From contig JBBISA010000001.1 in the NCBI GenBank assembly GCA_037441525.1, positions 62,001-126,000 on the forward strand: a stretch of DNA of 64,000 bases. Reading direction: 5' to 3'. Position 1 is the stretch's first letter. Every line of letters starts with the position of its first letter. A program made the translations under genes and the position numbers. A model generated the notes under the pieces. It saw only the letters and a list, made by a program, of their open reading frames with translations. It made no database searches and was not told the DNA's origin. Source of the DNA: SKVR01 sp037441525 (GTDB lineage: Bacteria; Bacteroidota; Bacteroidia; Bacteroidales; UBA7960). This document shows, piece after piece, positions 1 through 9,219 of this stretch.

Positions 1-926
1 CCTATTAAATCTAATGCGAGTTGGGTTTTCATACATTTTAAACACTTAGAACAATTTTGTTCATTTTCTTCATCAAGGCAAACATCAAGAAAATCATGCG
101 TGTCGGCAATTTGTGAAACCCGAATTACTTTATCTACTCTGCTCAATGAACTCCCCAAACTAATTAGATTTATGGATTTTGTTGATAAATTTGGCAATAA
201 TAAAGGGTCTGCAAAACCCACATGCTTTTTGCAATTTATTTCCAGGTTTTCATAATTATAAGCCGATGAATAAAAATATTTGTCAATACCATTTTGAAAG
301 AGAAGGCCAACGGAGGCATTTAGAAAGGTATGGGTCTCAATAAATCTAAAAGTATGATAAAAATCCTGGATGTTGGAATTCACCCCAATAAAAGGAACAC
401 CAAGCTTTTCGGGTAATTGCTTTAAATGTTGATATTTTTGCTGCCACAACCTTTCACCAGACATCCCATGCGCTCCTACATTGTTGTAAAAAAGATGATT
501 TACCTTGTATGCTGGGGAAACAGAATCAGAATAATAGTGCTCAGCCATTGTATAAAATGAATCAATACCGGCCGAAAATCCTGTTGCAACATTTCCAGAA
601 TTTGTGAATGTATCAGAAAAACTGTCAGCATGAATTTTTATCCTCTTTAGTTTTGGTAAAAAAATAAGAAGTATTGTTTGTATGTCATTGTTTAGTTGAA
701 AAACTAAATCTTCAGAGGCTTTTCCCTTGAGAATAATATCTTCGCCTTTGCTCATTGCAGCTATTATTAACCCTACCAATGCAGAATCTAAGCTGTTTGA
801 AATATAGCTTTCATATTTTTTATCAACTTCAAACCATAAAAATTCAGGTAATTTTGAATTTGAAATTTTGAATTTGAATCTAATTTTCGAAGTATTTTTT
901 TCGATGACAGGTTCAAATAGTACCAT
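1..926 (-). CDS. PP-loop ATPase-like protein (QueC/ExsB-like), 3' end cut by window edge
   Basis: The frame opens at an ATG at 926-924 and stays open to base 1, giving at least 308 residues. An in-frame stop at 971-969 lies upstream and no earlier ATG exists, so this start is well placed. The sequence has a PP-loop-like motif FSAGIDSF, related to SGGxDS, near residue 120. Close to the window edge it has a cysteine cluster CSKCLKC, like the metal-binding cysteines at the C-terminus of QueC-type enzymes. PP-loop proteins adenylate a substrate with ATP. Proteins of this shape occur in surface-polysaccharide loci, but no partner gene is visible here. The second Gly of SGG is Ala. I cannot name the substrate. 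Confidence 0.7.
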   Translation of the reverse strand, partial: MVLFEPVIEKNTSKIRFKFKISNSKLPEFLWFEVDKKYESYISNSLDSALVGLIIAAMSKGEDIILKGKASEDLVFQLNNDIQTILLIFLPKLKRIKIHADSFSDTFTNSGNVATGFSAGIDSFYTMAEHYYSDSVSPAYKVNHLFYNNVGAHGMSGERLWQQKYQHLKQLPEKLGVPFIGVNSNIQDFYHTFRFIETHTFLNASVGLLFQNGIDKYFYSSAYNYENLEINCKKHVGFADPLLLPNLSTKSINLISLGSSLSRVDKVIRVSQIADTHDFLDVCLDEENEQNCSKCLKCMKTQLALDLI

Positions 927-987
927 CGCAAAAATTATTAAGTTAATAATTACTATTGTGGGGTTGTATTAAAGTTTGACTTATCAA

Positions 988-1242
988 TCATTTAAGAAAC
1001 ATAATATCAATTATTCTTGGTTTTGTCCGCCAAACCACAACTCCATCAAATAGGTCTAATAGTCTTGAATAGGTTTTTATTATAAATCCTGAAACTGATT
1101 TTCCAGGAAGCTAAATAGAAATATATAATTGAACAATTGCATTATTCAGAAACTTACCAAATTCGAAAAAGTCATACATTTTTTGAACTAAATAATAATG
1201 ATGATTAATATCCGGGGCTTTCTTGAATTTGGTGTGAAGTAT
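988..1242 (-). pseudogene. Possible decayed gene remnant, C-terminal part
   Basis: On the minus strand 85 codons read in one frame from 1242 to a TGA at 990-988, interrupted by a single TAG at 1113-1111. Both halves have protein-like composition, for example KMYDFFEFGKFLNN before the stop and DLFDGVVVWRTKPR after it. The frame ends about 60 bases before the ATG of the PP-loop gene, so it could be the tail of an upstream gene in the same locus. I recognise no family. The rest of the 927-1606 gap is AT-rich and I see no other gene in it. Confidence 0.25.
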
Positions 1243-1606
1243 TCATTAGAATTAAGAAATTAGCGATGCGAAAACTGACTGTCCAAAGAAAAGTGTAGAT
1301 TTGCTTATTGTTAAATAATTTAATTAAATTAAATGATTCGTATTTGCTAAAAAAAAGGAGAATGTTTTTGTCATCTCATCTTTCTGTTACTTTATCGAAC
1401 GATAAATGTTGTTTGTATTGTTATTTTAGATTAATTTTGAATATTGCAAAGATATTCTAAAATTTGTATTTATAAATTGATTACAAATAAATCAACATAC
1501 TTTTAAGTTATTTAACTAAACTACTTGAATCTGTTGTTGATTCTACTTTTTTAAATGTTGATGTAAATTGTTAATTATTAAGTTGCGATATTAATTTTAA
1601 ATTGTA

Positions 1607-2935
1607 ATGAATATTTCTTTGTGTCTTAAGCCTCTGTTGCTTGGAATTTTGATTCTGGTTTTTAATTCATGCATTAATTCCGATAAAGAATTAGAAACAA
1701 CATACCAGCCTAAGGTAGGTTTCAGGTTTGAACAGGGAATGTGGAAGCTTTACCGCAACAATGAACCTTACTTTGTTAAAGGTGCACATGGTTTTGTCAG
1801 ACTCGACCTTTTAAAGAAAGCTGGTGGAAATTCAATTGTTATATATGAAAATGAGCTAAGTGAAAAATTGTTGAATGAAGCAGATAGCCTTGGGATTTCG
1901 GTTTCAGTGGTTCTTGATGTAGAAAAGGTAAGGTTTGCACCCAACGGTTATCGCGACACTGATTTTGTGGAAAACCAACGTAGACGTATAAAAGAAACGG
2001 TGTTAAAGTATAAAGATCATCCTGCAATACTTTTCTGGATTCTTGGGAATGAGCTTCATCTATTAAAAAGATTCAACTACTTTTTGTGGCGGGAAGTAAA
2101 TCAACTTGCACGGTTGGTTAAAGAAATTGACCCCGATCATCCTACTACTACCACAGTTGCCGCTTACCCAACCCAAACATTCGAACCGCTGCAGATAAAA
2201 CTGTTTGCCCCGGCTATTGACTTTCTGTCAATAACAGTATATGAGTTTGCGCCGCGCCTGCGCAGAGAGGCCGAAAGTTTTATCTGGGGTATTAATGGTC
2301 CTTTTCTTGTAACCGAATGGGCTGGAATACCTTATTGGATGTATCCGCGAACCGAATGGGACGCGATAATGGAGCATAGTTCTACCCGTAACGCAGAGAT
2401 GTTTTATCATAACAAATTTCTGATATTTGATTATAATCCCGAAAAATGCATCGGGGGCTATGTTTTTTACTGGGGCGAAAAACAAGAACGTACTCACACT
2501 GTTTTCAGCCTTATTCTGGAAGAAAAATATAAAATGCAGGCACTGGAAACACTACAACATATTTGGACTGAAACCTACCCTGATAACTGGGCTCCTCGCA
2601 TCGATACATTTATGATTGAAGGGTTCAGGCAGGGGCAACACTACCTGGAACCAGGTCAGGAATACACAGCACAAATTCTGGCTTCTGATCCTGACAAAGA
2701 TCACATAAATATGAAATGGATATTACTCGAAGAAGGCTACTATAGAGGCAAAACAGGAGGGGATGCTGAGCGGATACCTGAAATAATCTCAAAATCAGAT
2801 ACTTTGATGCCTTATTCCAGAGAATTCAAGTTTTTTACACCGGAGAGGGATGGGCAGTACCGCTTGTTCGTTTACCTGTATGATAATCATGATTATGTGG
2901 CAACAGCCAATATTCCTGTTTATGTGATGCCCTGA
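1607..2935 (+). CDS. Glycoside hydrolase family 2-like TIM-barrel lipoprotein
   Basis: The 442-residue product starts with a lipoprotein signal ending in the lipobox FNSC at Cys22, so it should be exported and lipid-anchored. Residues about 50-330 read as a GH2-type catalytic TIM barrel: HPAILFWILGNEL carries the likely acid/base Glu149, and FLVTEWAG carries the likely nucleophile Glu237. The usual N-terminal sugar-binding and immunoglobulin-like domains of GH2 are absent, so it is a minimal barrel followed by a beta-rich tail of about 100 residues. The substrate cannot be told. The next gene converges on it from the minus strand. Confidence 0.72.
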   Translation: MNISLCLKPLLLGILILVFNSCINSDKELETTYQPKVGFRFEQGMWKLYRNNEPYFVKGAHGFVRLDLLKKAGGNSIVIYENELSEKLLNEADSLGISVSVVLDVEKVRFAPNGYRDTDFVENQRRRIKETVLKYKDHPAILFWILGNELHLLKRFNYFLWREVNQLARLVKEIDPDHPTTTTVAAYPTQTFEPLQIKLFAPAIDFLSITVYEFAPRLRREAESFIWGINGPFLVTEWAGIPYWMYPRTEWDAIMEHSSTRNAEMFYHNKFLIFDYNPEKCIGGYVFYWGEKQERTHTVFSLILEEKYKMQALETLQHIWTETYPDNWAPRIDTFMIEGFRQGQHYLEPGQEYTAQILASDPDKDHINMKWILLEEGYYRGKTGGDAERIPEIISKSDTLMPYSREFKFFTPERDGQYRLFVYLYDNHDYVATANIPVYVMP

Positions 2936-2968
2936 TTATTGCACCAGGGTGAGCTTTGAGCTGAAATC

Positions 2969-3991
2969 TTACAACAGCGATTGAAGGGTATTTACAAAAT
3001 CATTGATATCATTTTCGGTGGTGTTGAAGTGGGTCATCCAGCGCACTTCAGAAGTTTCAGGATTCCAAACGTAAAAAAAGTACTTTTCTTGCAGGGGTTG
3101 AATAATTTGTGGCGGTACAGTGGCAAATACTGCATTTATCTGCACCGGCATGGTTATGCTAATGCCTGGTAAGTTGTTAATTTTACCGGCAAGTAACTTG
3201 GCCATACCATTGGCGGTATTTGCTGTTTTCAACCATAAATCGTCATTAAAATGGGCAATAAACTGAGCCGAAATAAAACGCATTTTTGAAGCCAGTTGCA
3301 TGGCTTGTTTCCTTACATAGGGAAACCCCTTAGCCAGCTCGGGGTTAAGAAATACTACTGCTTCACCCATCATTAATCCGTTTTTTGTTCCCCCGAAGGA
3401 GATTACGTCAACACCTGTATTGGTTATTAAGTCCTGCAATGAAAGCCCAAGTGAGGCAACGGCATTGGCAATGCGCGCGCCATCGACATGCAGATAAAGG
3501 TCGTTTTGATGCGCAAATCGTGCAATTTCTTCAATCTCTTCGGGTGTGTAAACAATTCCCATTTCTGTAGCCTGGGTAATAGAGATGATGCCTGGCTGGG
3601 CATGATGCTCAAATCCTACCGAGTGCAGAAATGGTTCCAGTTGTGATGGCCTTATCTTTCCATCTGTAGAAGGGATGACATGAAGCTTACTCCCGGTAAA
3701 TTTTTCGGGAGCGCCGCACTCATCATGATGAATATGGGCCAAGGAGGAGCACATGATGGTCTGCCAGGGTTTTATCAGGTGACTTATGGCCGATACATTG
3801 GCTCCTGTGCCATTAAACACAAAGAATACTTCGGTGTCGGTTCCGAATTTCTCATCGAATAAAAGTTTGGCTTTTTCGGTATAGGGGTCGTCGCCGTATG
3901 ATACAAAGTCATCGTGATTGGCATCGATAATGGCCTTCATAATATCGGGATGAACAGGTGCATTGTTGTCGGATGCGAAGCTACGTTTCAT
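2969..3991 (-). CDS. ltaE: Low-specificity L-threonine aldolase
   Basis: The 340-residue protein belongs to the beta-eliminating lyase/threonine aldolase family (PLP fold type I). It begins with FASDNNAPVHP, has the family HVDGARIANA segment, and carries the PLP lysine in SFGGTKNGLMMGEAVVF. It cleaves L-threonine or L-allo-threonine to glycine and acetaldehyde. The length matches the family. The ATG is the last element of a period-8 degenerate repeat that fills the sequence immediately upstream, so its 5' region is unusual. Confidence 0.9.
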   Translation of the reverse strand: MKRSFASDNNAPVHPDIMKAIIDANHDDFVSYGDDPYTEKAKLLFDEKFGTDTEVFFVFNGTGANVSAISHLIKPWQTIMCSSLAHIHHDECGAPEKFTGSKLHVIPSTDGKIRPSQLEPFLHSVGFEHHAQPGIISITQATEMGIVYTPEEIEEIARFAHQNDLYLHVDGARIANAVASLGLSLQDLITNTGVDVISFGGTKNGLMMGEAVVFLNPELAKGFPYVRKQAMQLASKMRFISAQFIAHFNDDLWLKTANTANGMAKLLAGKINNLPGISITMPVQINAVFATVPPQIIQPLQEKYFFYVWNPETSEVRWMTHFNTTENDINDFVNTLQSLL

Positions 3992-4046
3992 TGGGCTATT
4001 GGATTTTCGGATTAATTGATTACCTGATTATCAGATTAATGGATTT
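3991..4046. repeat. Degenerate octamer tandem array (7 units)
   Basis: Seven consecutive 8-base units on the plus strand read TTGGGCTA, TTGGATTT, TCGGATTA, ATTGATTA, CCTGATTA, TCAGATTA and ATGGATTT. On the minus strand the consensus is close to TAATCCGA. The array runs into the start codon of the threonine aldolase gene. A matching array lies at 43769-43816. Confidence 0.6.
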
Positions 4047-4088
4047 TGGGGACACTGATTTGTAAAAGTAAGTTGTTGTTATTTACAA

Positions 4089-5581
4089 TCAGTCGGCAAT
4101 ATGTGAAAATCTTTTATTGAATATAACCAGGATAGCTAAAATTGCACCCCATTGTATAATTACTGTCATAGGACTGAACCCAGCGAGTGGATTATACCAT
4201 TGATCGGGGGTGAACTCTGTAAAGGATAACCATCCCCACCAGGCCAGAAGAATAAGGCCTGCAAAGGGCACAAACCAACGGATTAAAATGTGCCACCATA
4301 AACCGGCTTTCCAGTCTTTCGGTTCAGAATCAGGTTTGGTTTTTAGTTTCTCCAGACCATGACTAACGGCAAAATAAGCAATAAAAACACCCGAAAGTAT
4401 CAACCCCAGCCCCCAAACAAAATCCTGGTTGCTTAATATGTTGAGACTCATGGCTGAGGGTATTCCCAGCAAATAGGTAAACGTACCGGCTAATAAAACT
4501 GCCTTTTTTCTGGAAATGCCCCTGTCGACCAGGGTGCGCGAACTTAACTCGAGCTCGAAATAAGGGAGGAGAAACCGGCAAAAGTTAACCCAAGAAAGAA
4601 TAAAATGGCAACGATTTTTCCACCTGGCATCAAGGCGAATAATTGAGGCATCCATATAAAGGTTAATCCTGTTGAAGCAGGACCTGATGTTTTCATAACA
4701 TCGATGGTTTGGGCATCGGTAAAACCCAGGCCATGATTTAGTACCGAAAAAACCGTTGCAAAAATCATAATAGCCATGACCAGCGATATGAGATTATTTC
4801 CCACTCCTGTAATTACAGCGTTTTTAACCACCCCATGTCTGGCTTGCATGTAAGCGGCATAGCAAAGAAACAGCCCCCAGCCAGCGCCGGTATCCCAAGC
4901 GTTTTGTGTAAGTGCCTGAAGCCAGATGCCAGGAGTAGCAAGTTGTGACCATTCGACTCTGAACAGGTAAGAGATGCCCTGACCCGCTCCTGGCAAAAAC
5001 ATTGACCAGATAACCGAACCCAGGATTATGACTATTAGCGTTGGGATTAGAATCCGGTTTATATTTTCAATAGATTTAACCCCTTTCCAAATGGCCAATA
5101 ACCCGGCGGCCACAGCAAAAAAATGAAAAACATGAGGCCACAAAGAATGTTGAAAACCTTCCCAAATTGCCAGGGAGGCGGCACTATCGGCAGGAAGGGG
5201 GTTAAATAGCATGAATGCAAAGTACCATAGGGCCTACCCCACAATTACTGCATAAAAGAAGCCGATGGCAGTAGCCACAAACGCAATAAATCCTCCCATC
5301 CAGGCAAATCGTTGCCCGATTCCTTTTGCAAAAGATCCAACAACTCCATACCTGAACTTTCGGCCAATATAGTAGTCAGCGATGATAAGGGGTATGCTCC
5401 AAAGAAAAAGAAAGATAATCCAGGCTAAAATGAGTGCACCGGCTCCCTCATCTCCGCCATTTTGTGCGGCAATGCGCGGAAACCGCCAGCTGTTGCCGGT
5501 TCCCACAGCAATTCCCAGAGCACTGAGCAATAGCCCGATACGCGATATAAATCGTTGCTGGGTCGACAGGTCGGCAGCCAT
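4089..5581 (-). pseudogene. NSS-family sodium-dependent transporter, broken by a stop and a frameshift
   Basis: Three adjacent minus-strand frames together encode one neurotransmitter:sodium symporter. The first (5581-5234) has the NSS N-terminal signature GIAVGTGNSWRFPR. It ends at an amber codon at 5236-5234 in the context AVIVG-stop-ALWYF, where the family usually has Trp, so TGG to TAG is the simplest change. The second part is in the same frame and ends near 4544 after FAGFSSLIS. The third resumes in another frame with ELSSRTLVDRG. The local sequence TCGAGCTCGAG would restore SLISMLEL if one T were added. With both lesions no full-length symporter can be made. The gene lies 24 bp downstream of ychF. 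Assembly error is the alternative explanation. Confidence 0.82.
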
Positions 5582-5605
5582 TTTTAAACCAGAAAATGAA
5601 ATTTG

Positions 5606-6688
5606 CTAAACATTAAAACGAATATTAAGAATATCACCGTCCTGAACAATATAAGTTTTTCCTTCAATGTAAAATTTGCCGGCTGTTTTGCAGGCATGTT
5701 CTGAGCCAAGCCGGGCAAAATCTTCGTACTTCATTACTTCCGCCCTAATGAAGCCTTTTTCGAGATCAGAGTGAATTACCCCGGCAGCTTGTGGTGCAGT
5801 CATTCCTTCTCTTATGGTCCATGCATGGGCTTCCTTGGGTCCAACAGTAAAAAAAGTTTTAAGATTGAGAAGATCGTAGGCAGCCCGAATTAGTTTGTTA
5901 ACACCGGGTTCGTGGAGGCCAAGGTCTTTCAGGAATTCTACCCGGTCGGTTTCATCTTCCAGTTCTGCTATATCGGCTTCGGCACGGGCAGCAATAATGA
6001 GCATATTTGTATTTTCGTCTTTAATGGCCTGGGCAACCTGTTGGGTATAATTGTTTCCGGTGGCTGCAGATGCTTCATCAACATTGCAAACATATAAAAC
6101 TGGTTTTACAGTAAGCAGGAAACAGTCGTCGATATGTTTCTGGTCCTTTTCATCTATGGAGAAGGTACGGGCTGGCAAACCGTTTTCCATGTGGTCTTTA
6201 AGGCGGGAAACGATCTCAATTCCTGCTTTTGCATCTTTATCACCACTTTTGGCAGTTTTTTCGAGTCTTTGCAGCTTCTTTTCAAGGGTTTCAATATCAC
6301 GGCTTATGAGCTCCAGATCAACAATTTCTTTATCTCTTACAGGGTTTACTGTAACTTCAACATGGGGCACAGTATCATCATCAAAACACCTGAGTACGTG
6401 AATTACAGCATCGGTTTGGCGAATGTCGGCAAGGAACTGGTTTCCACCCTTAATCTGGCTGCTGCCTTTTGTAAGCCCGGGGATATCGACTATTTCGACC
6501 GTTGTGGGTACTATTTTGGCCGATTTTGCCAGTTCATACAAATGCACCAGCCTTGGGTCGGGTACTTCTATTTGCCCAAGATTGGTTGCTTTTGGGGCCC
6601 CTGCGCTAACTTTGCTCTTCGATAAGCAATTGAATACTGTTGTTTTTCCTGTGCCGGCAAGCCCGACGATTCCACATTTTAATGCCAT
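5606..6688 (-). CDS. ychF: YchF/OLA1-type P-loop ATPase, divergent
   Basis: The 360-residue product matches YchF in length and order: a P-loop GLAGTGKTTVFNCL near residue 9, switch region DIPGLTKG, a helical insert at about 130-200, and a C-terminal TGS-like domain ending FYIEGKTYIVQDGDILNIRF. YchF is a ribosome-associated ATPase linked to translation and oxidative stress. Its P-loop differs from the canonical GLPNVGKSTLFN, and the region after it is shortened, so it may be a divergent paralog. It has a TAnnTTTG promoter box at 6716-6723. Confidence 0.85.
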   Translation of the reverse strand: MALKCGIVGLAGTGKTTVFNCLSKSKVSAGAPKATNLGQIEVPDPRLVHLYELAKSAKIVPTTVEIVDIPGLTKGSSQIKGGNQFLADIRQTDAVIHVLRCFDDDTVPHVEVTVNPVRDKEIVDLELISRDIETLEKKLQRLEKTAKSGDKDAKAGIEIVSRLKDHMENGLPARTFSIDEKDQKHIDDCFLLTVKPVLYVCNVDEASAATGNNYTQQVAQAIKDENTNMLIIAARAEADIAELEDETDRVEFLKDLGLHEPGVNKLIRAAYDLLNLKTFFTVGPKEAHAWTIREGMTAPQAAGVIHSDLEKGFIRAEVMKYEDFARLGSEHACKTAGKFYIEGKTYIVQDGDILNIRFNV

Positions 6689-6715
6689 ATATTGTTCAAT
6701 TTATTTTTCAGGCCG

Positions 6716-6723
6716 CAAAAGTA
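6716..6723 (-). promoter_or_regulatory. Bacteroidota -7 box of ychF
   Basis: On the minus strand TACTTTTG matches the Bacteroidota -7 consensus TAnnTTTG. It sits 28 bp upstream of the ychF ATG. No clear -33 TTTG is visible. Confidence 0.5.
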
Positions 6724-6804
6724 CAATTTTTTCGGGTGGAAATCAGCCTGTGTCTGTTGCAAGTTCATTTTCCCGGTTTGTGTTTCAGGCTTTTCAAACC
6801 AGAC

Positions 6805-8296
6805 TTATTCTACCCAAAGTATTGAGTAAAATTCACCTTCCTTAAGTAAATATTCAAATCCTTGTCGTTGTGCAATGCCCAGCATTGAGCGGGGTTCGAA
6901 ACTGGTAACAAGAAAATCGCCTTTCATCTGGTTGGTTGGAATATACATCCAATCAACGGGATTTAGAGTTTTCGGAGCAATAACTACCCGAATTGTCTCG
7001 GCCAGCAGATTAGTGTCTTCTTCATCGACACTTTCTGATAGAGCTTTGATATGAAGGGCTGTTATAGTTTTTCCATACAAACCACAGCGGGTGAATAGTT
7101 TATTTTATGTCGGTCAATGAGTTGAACAAGTTGTGTATCGCTAACGGGTGCCAGATAAGCAACCGGTCGGCTGACTTCGTAAGCAGCTTTTACGACAGGA
7201 TGGTAGTTTTCGACCACAACAAGAGTGTCGGCGCCGGTTTTTGATGATTTGAGCGGTAGGAGAAGTGGGGCATCGCCAGGGAAGTGCTCCATTCTGATTG
7301 CAACCTTTTCTCCGGTTTTATCTGATAATAGCTGCTGTCGGGACATTTCGCTTATTTCCCGTGCTTCCTGAGAGTTTTCTGCCAAATAATTCAGCAATGC
7401 GAGCAAGGCTTCATACTGACCAAAGGTTCTGCGTTCCAGATTTTCGACATAGCCATCTTTTCCATTGATACCTTCGTAGATAAAAGAGATTGTACCCTGA
7501 ATTGCAAAGCTGTGGCGGCCATCGTCGATATCAACAGTGGAATGTCGTGTGCGCCCTTGGGCAGGGGGAGGCCCTACAATGTAATTATTGAAGCTGAATC
7601 CGTTTTGATTAAGGTGAATCTCAATGGCAGGCATTGCACGCCAAAGGGAAAAATCGCGGATGGACTGGTTAACATTCAGGTTGGTAGCGGCACCCACCTG
7701 CACATCGAAGGTTTTATACCCCCCGAACATTTCCCATGATTCACGAAAAGGTTGGTATTCGTGCATATCGACGGTAACGTGAGGCAATTCTCTGCCAAAC
7801 AGGGCATGCAGGGCCTGAACCTCGGGAGAGTACAACAAAATATGGTCGCGGTTAAGATCTAAACCGGCAGCATTGTGGCGTTTATTGGTGTCTGACCCCC
7901 AGGGGTTAACCTGTGGAACAATCCATAACTCCATCGAAGAAAGCAGTTCAGGGTGTTTTTTACGGGCAAAATCGCTGATGAGAAGCAAGGCTGCTTCTTT
8001 CCCGCTCTGCTCATTGCCCTGTTGCTGTGCAAAGATCAATACTTTTAGCAGGTTGTTGGGGTTGATGTTGGGTTGGCGATCCTGACTGCCACAAGTGGTT
8101 TGCCATCGTGGCTGTACCCGATTGTTTCCAAACTTATTGATGGTGAAATGCGGGCAGCTCTCTGGCAAAAAGTTACAATCTCAGCTGATGTAGTGGGAGA
8201 TGAAAAAGCCCTTATATAAGCCGGTGATTCAACCGGAACCTGGCACGAAACCACAGTCAGGAACACAAGAAAAATTATTACATTAAAAGGTCTCAT
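6805..8296 (-). pseudogene. M14-family zinc carboxypeptidase lipoprotein, broken by two frameshifts
   Basis: Three overlapping minus-strand frames form one M14 peptidase. The N-terminal frame (8296-8045) has a lipoprotein signal with lipobox VVSC and the family phrase IGYSHDGKPLVAVRIANP. The sequence then shifts frame near 8065-8090 to NNLLKVLIFAQQQGNEQSGK. A second shift near 7065-7080, at a run of five A, moves it to the C-terminal frame ending 6805. In M14 the first zinc site is HxxE in QQHGNE; here the His is Gln (CAG), so a metal ligand is also lost. The third ligand region VDMHEYQP is intact. The gene overlaps miaA by 4 bp, so it once belonged to that operon. Confidence 0.82.
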
Positions 8297-9219
8297 AGTT
8301 TTTCAAGCATCAGGGTGAGTTTTTCTTCGTCAGTTAACTTTCCGTTAATCCAGTGTATTTTAAACCCATTTTTTTCCATCCGCCGGAACCATGTCATTTG
8401 TTTTTTTGCAAATTGATGAATTGCGGTATTGAGCTTACTGAACATATTGTCGTAGTTTATTTCTCCGGTTACATATTGGGTAATATATTTATACTCCAGG
8501 CCGTAAAATGTTAGTTGTTCTGGTTTTAGGCCTCTTTTCAGCAGTCGTTGAATTTCGTCAATCATTCCTGATGATAGTCTGTTGCGAAGTCTTTGGGTTA
8601 TTCTCTCCCTGATGATTTCCCTCTGAAAAACGATGGCGAAAATGATATAGCTAAAATCGGGAGTGTGCGATTTTGGTGTATCAAGGGTTTTTTGAAACAT
8701 TTCAATTTCTATTGCCCTAACAAGTCGTTCGCGCAAAGTTGTATCGGTGGTGTTATGCAGGGGGCGCAAGGTGGCCAGTTTCGCAACCAGTTCATCGTGG
8801 GTGTATTCGTTTAGCTTTTTTCTGAGCAGAGTATTTTCAGGTACTTTAAACAGTTTGTAACTGGCCAGGGCAGCTTCAATATACAGGCCGGTACCGCCAC
8901 ACATTATGGTTTGCTTATTCCGTTTCTTTATTTTATCGTATGCTTTAAGGAATTCCTGCTTGAACTCAAATACATTGAATTCGTATCCTGGTTCAACCAT
9001 ATCAACCAGATGAAAAGGAATCTGTTTTCCATCTACCATATAATCAGCAAGGTCTTTACCAGTGCCAAGGTCCATTCCTTTATAGATTTGTCGGGAGTCG
9101 GCGCTTATGATTTCACCATTGATGCGGTGAGCCAGCAAAGCGGCCAATCGTGTTTTTCCTGTGGCTGTAGGCCCGGTAATCACAATCAGGTCATATTTTC
9201 CGGGAATTTGTTTATTCAT
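8293..9219 (-). CDS. miaA: tRNA dimethylallyltransferase
   Basis: The 308-residue protein has the MiaA P-loop GPTATGKTRLAALLA, the DSRQIYKGMDLGTGK segment that follows it, and the family phrase IMCGGTGLYIEAAL. It transfers a dimethylallyl group from DMAPP to A37 of tRNAs reading UNN codons. The length is normal. Its start overlaps the GT2 gene by 8 bp and its stop overlaps the broken M14 gene by 4 bp, so it is translationally coupled within the typA-GT2-miaA run. Confidence 0.93.
   Translation of the reverse strand: MNKQIPGKYDLIVITGPTATGKTRLAALLAHRINGEIISADSRQIYKGMDLGTGKDLADYMVDGKQIPFHLVDMVEPGYEFNVFEFKQEFLKAYDKIKKRNKQTIMCGGTGLYIEAALASYKLFKVPENTLLRKKLNEYTHDELVAKLATLRPLHNTTDTTLRERLVRAIEIEMFQKTLDTPKSHTPDFSYIIFAIVFQREIIRERITQRLRNRLSSGMIDEIQRLLKRGLKPEQLTFYGLEYKYITQYVTGEINYDNMFSKLNTAIHQFAKKQMTWFRRMEKNGFKIHWINGKLTDEEKLTLMLEKL

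Noticed and set aside
6134..6845. Two long plus-strand frames opposite ychF
   Set aside because: They are antisense to a clear YchF gene, with no domain of their own.
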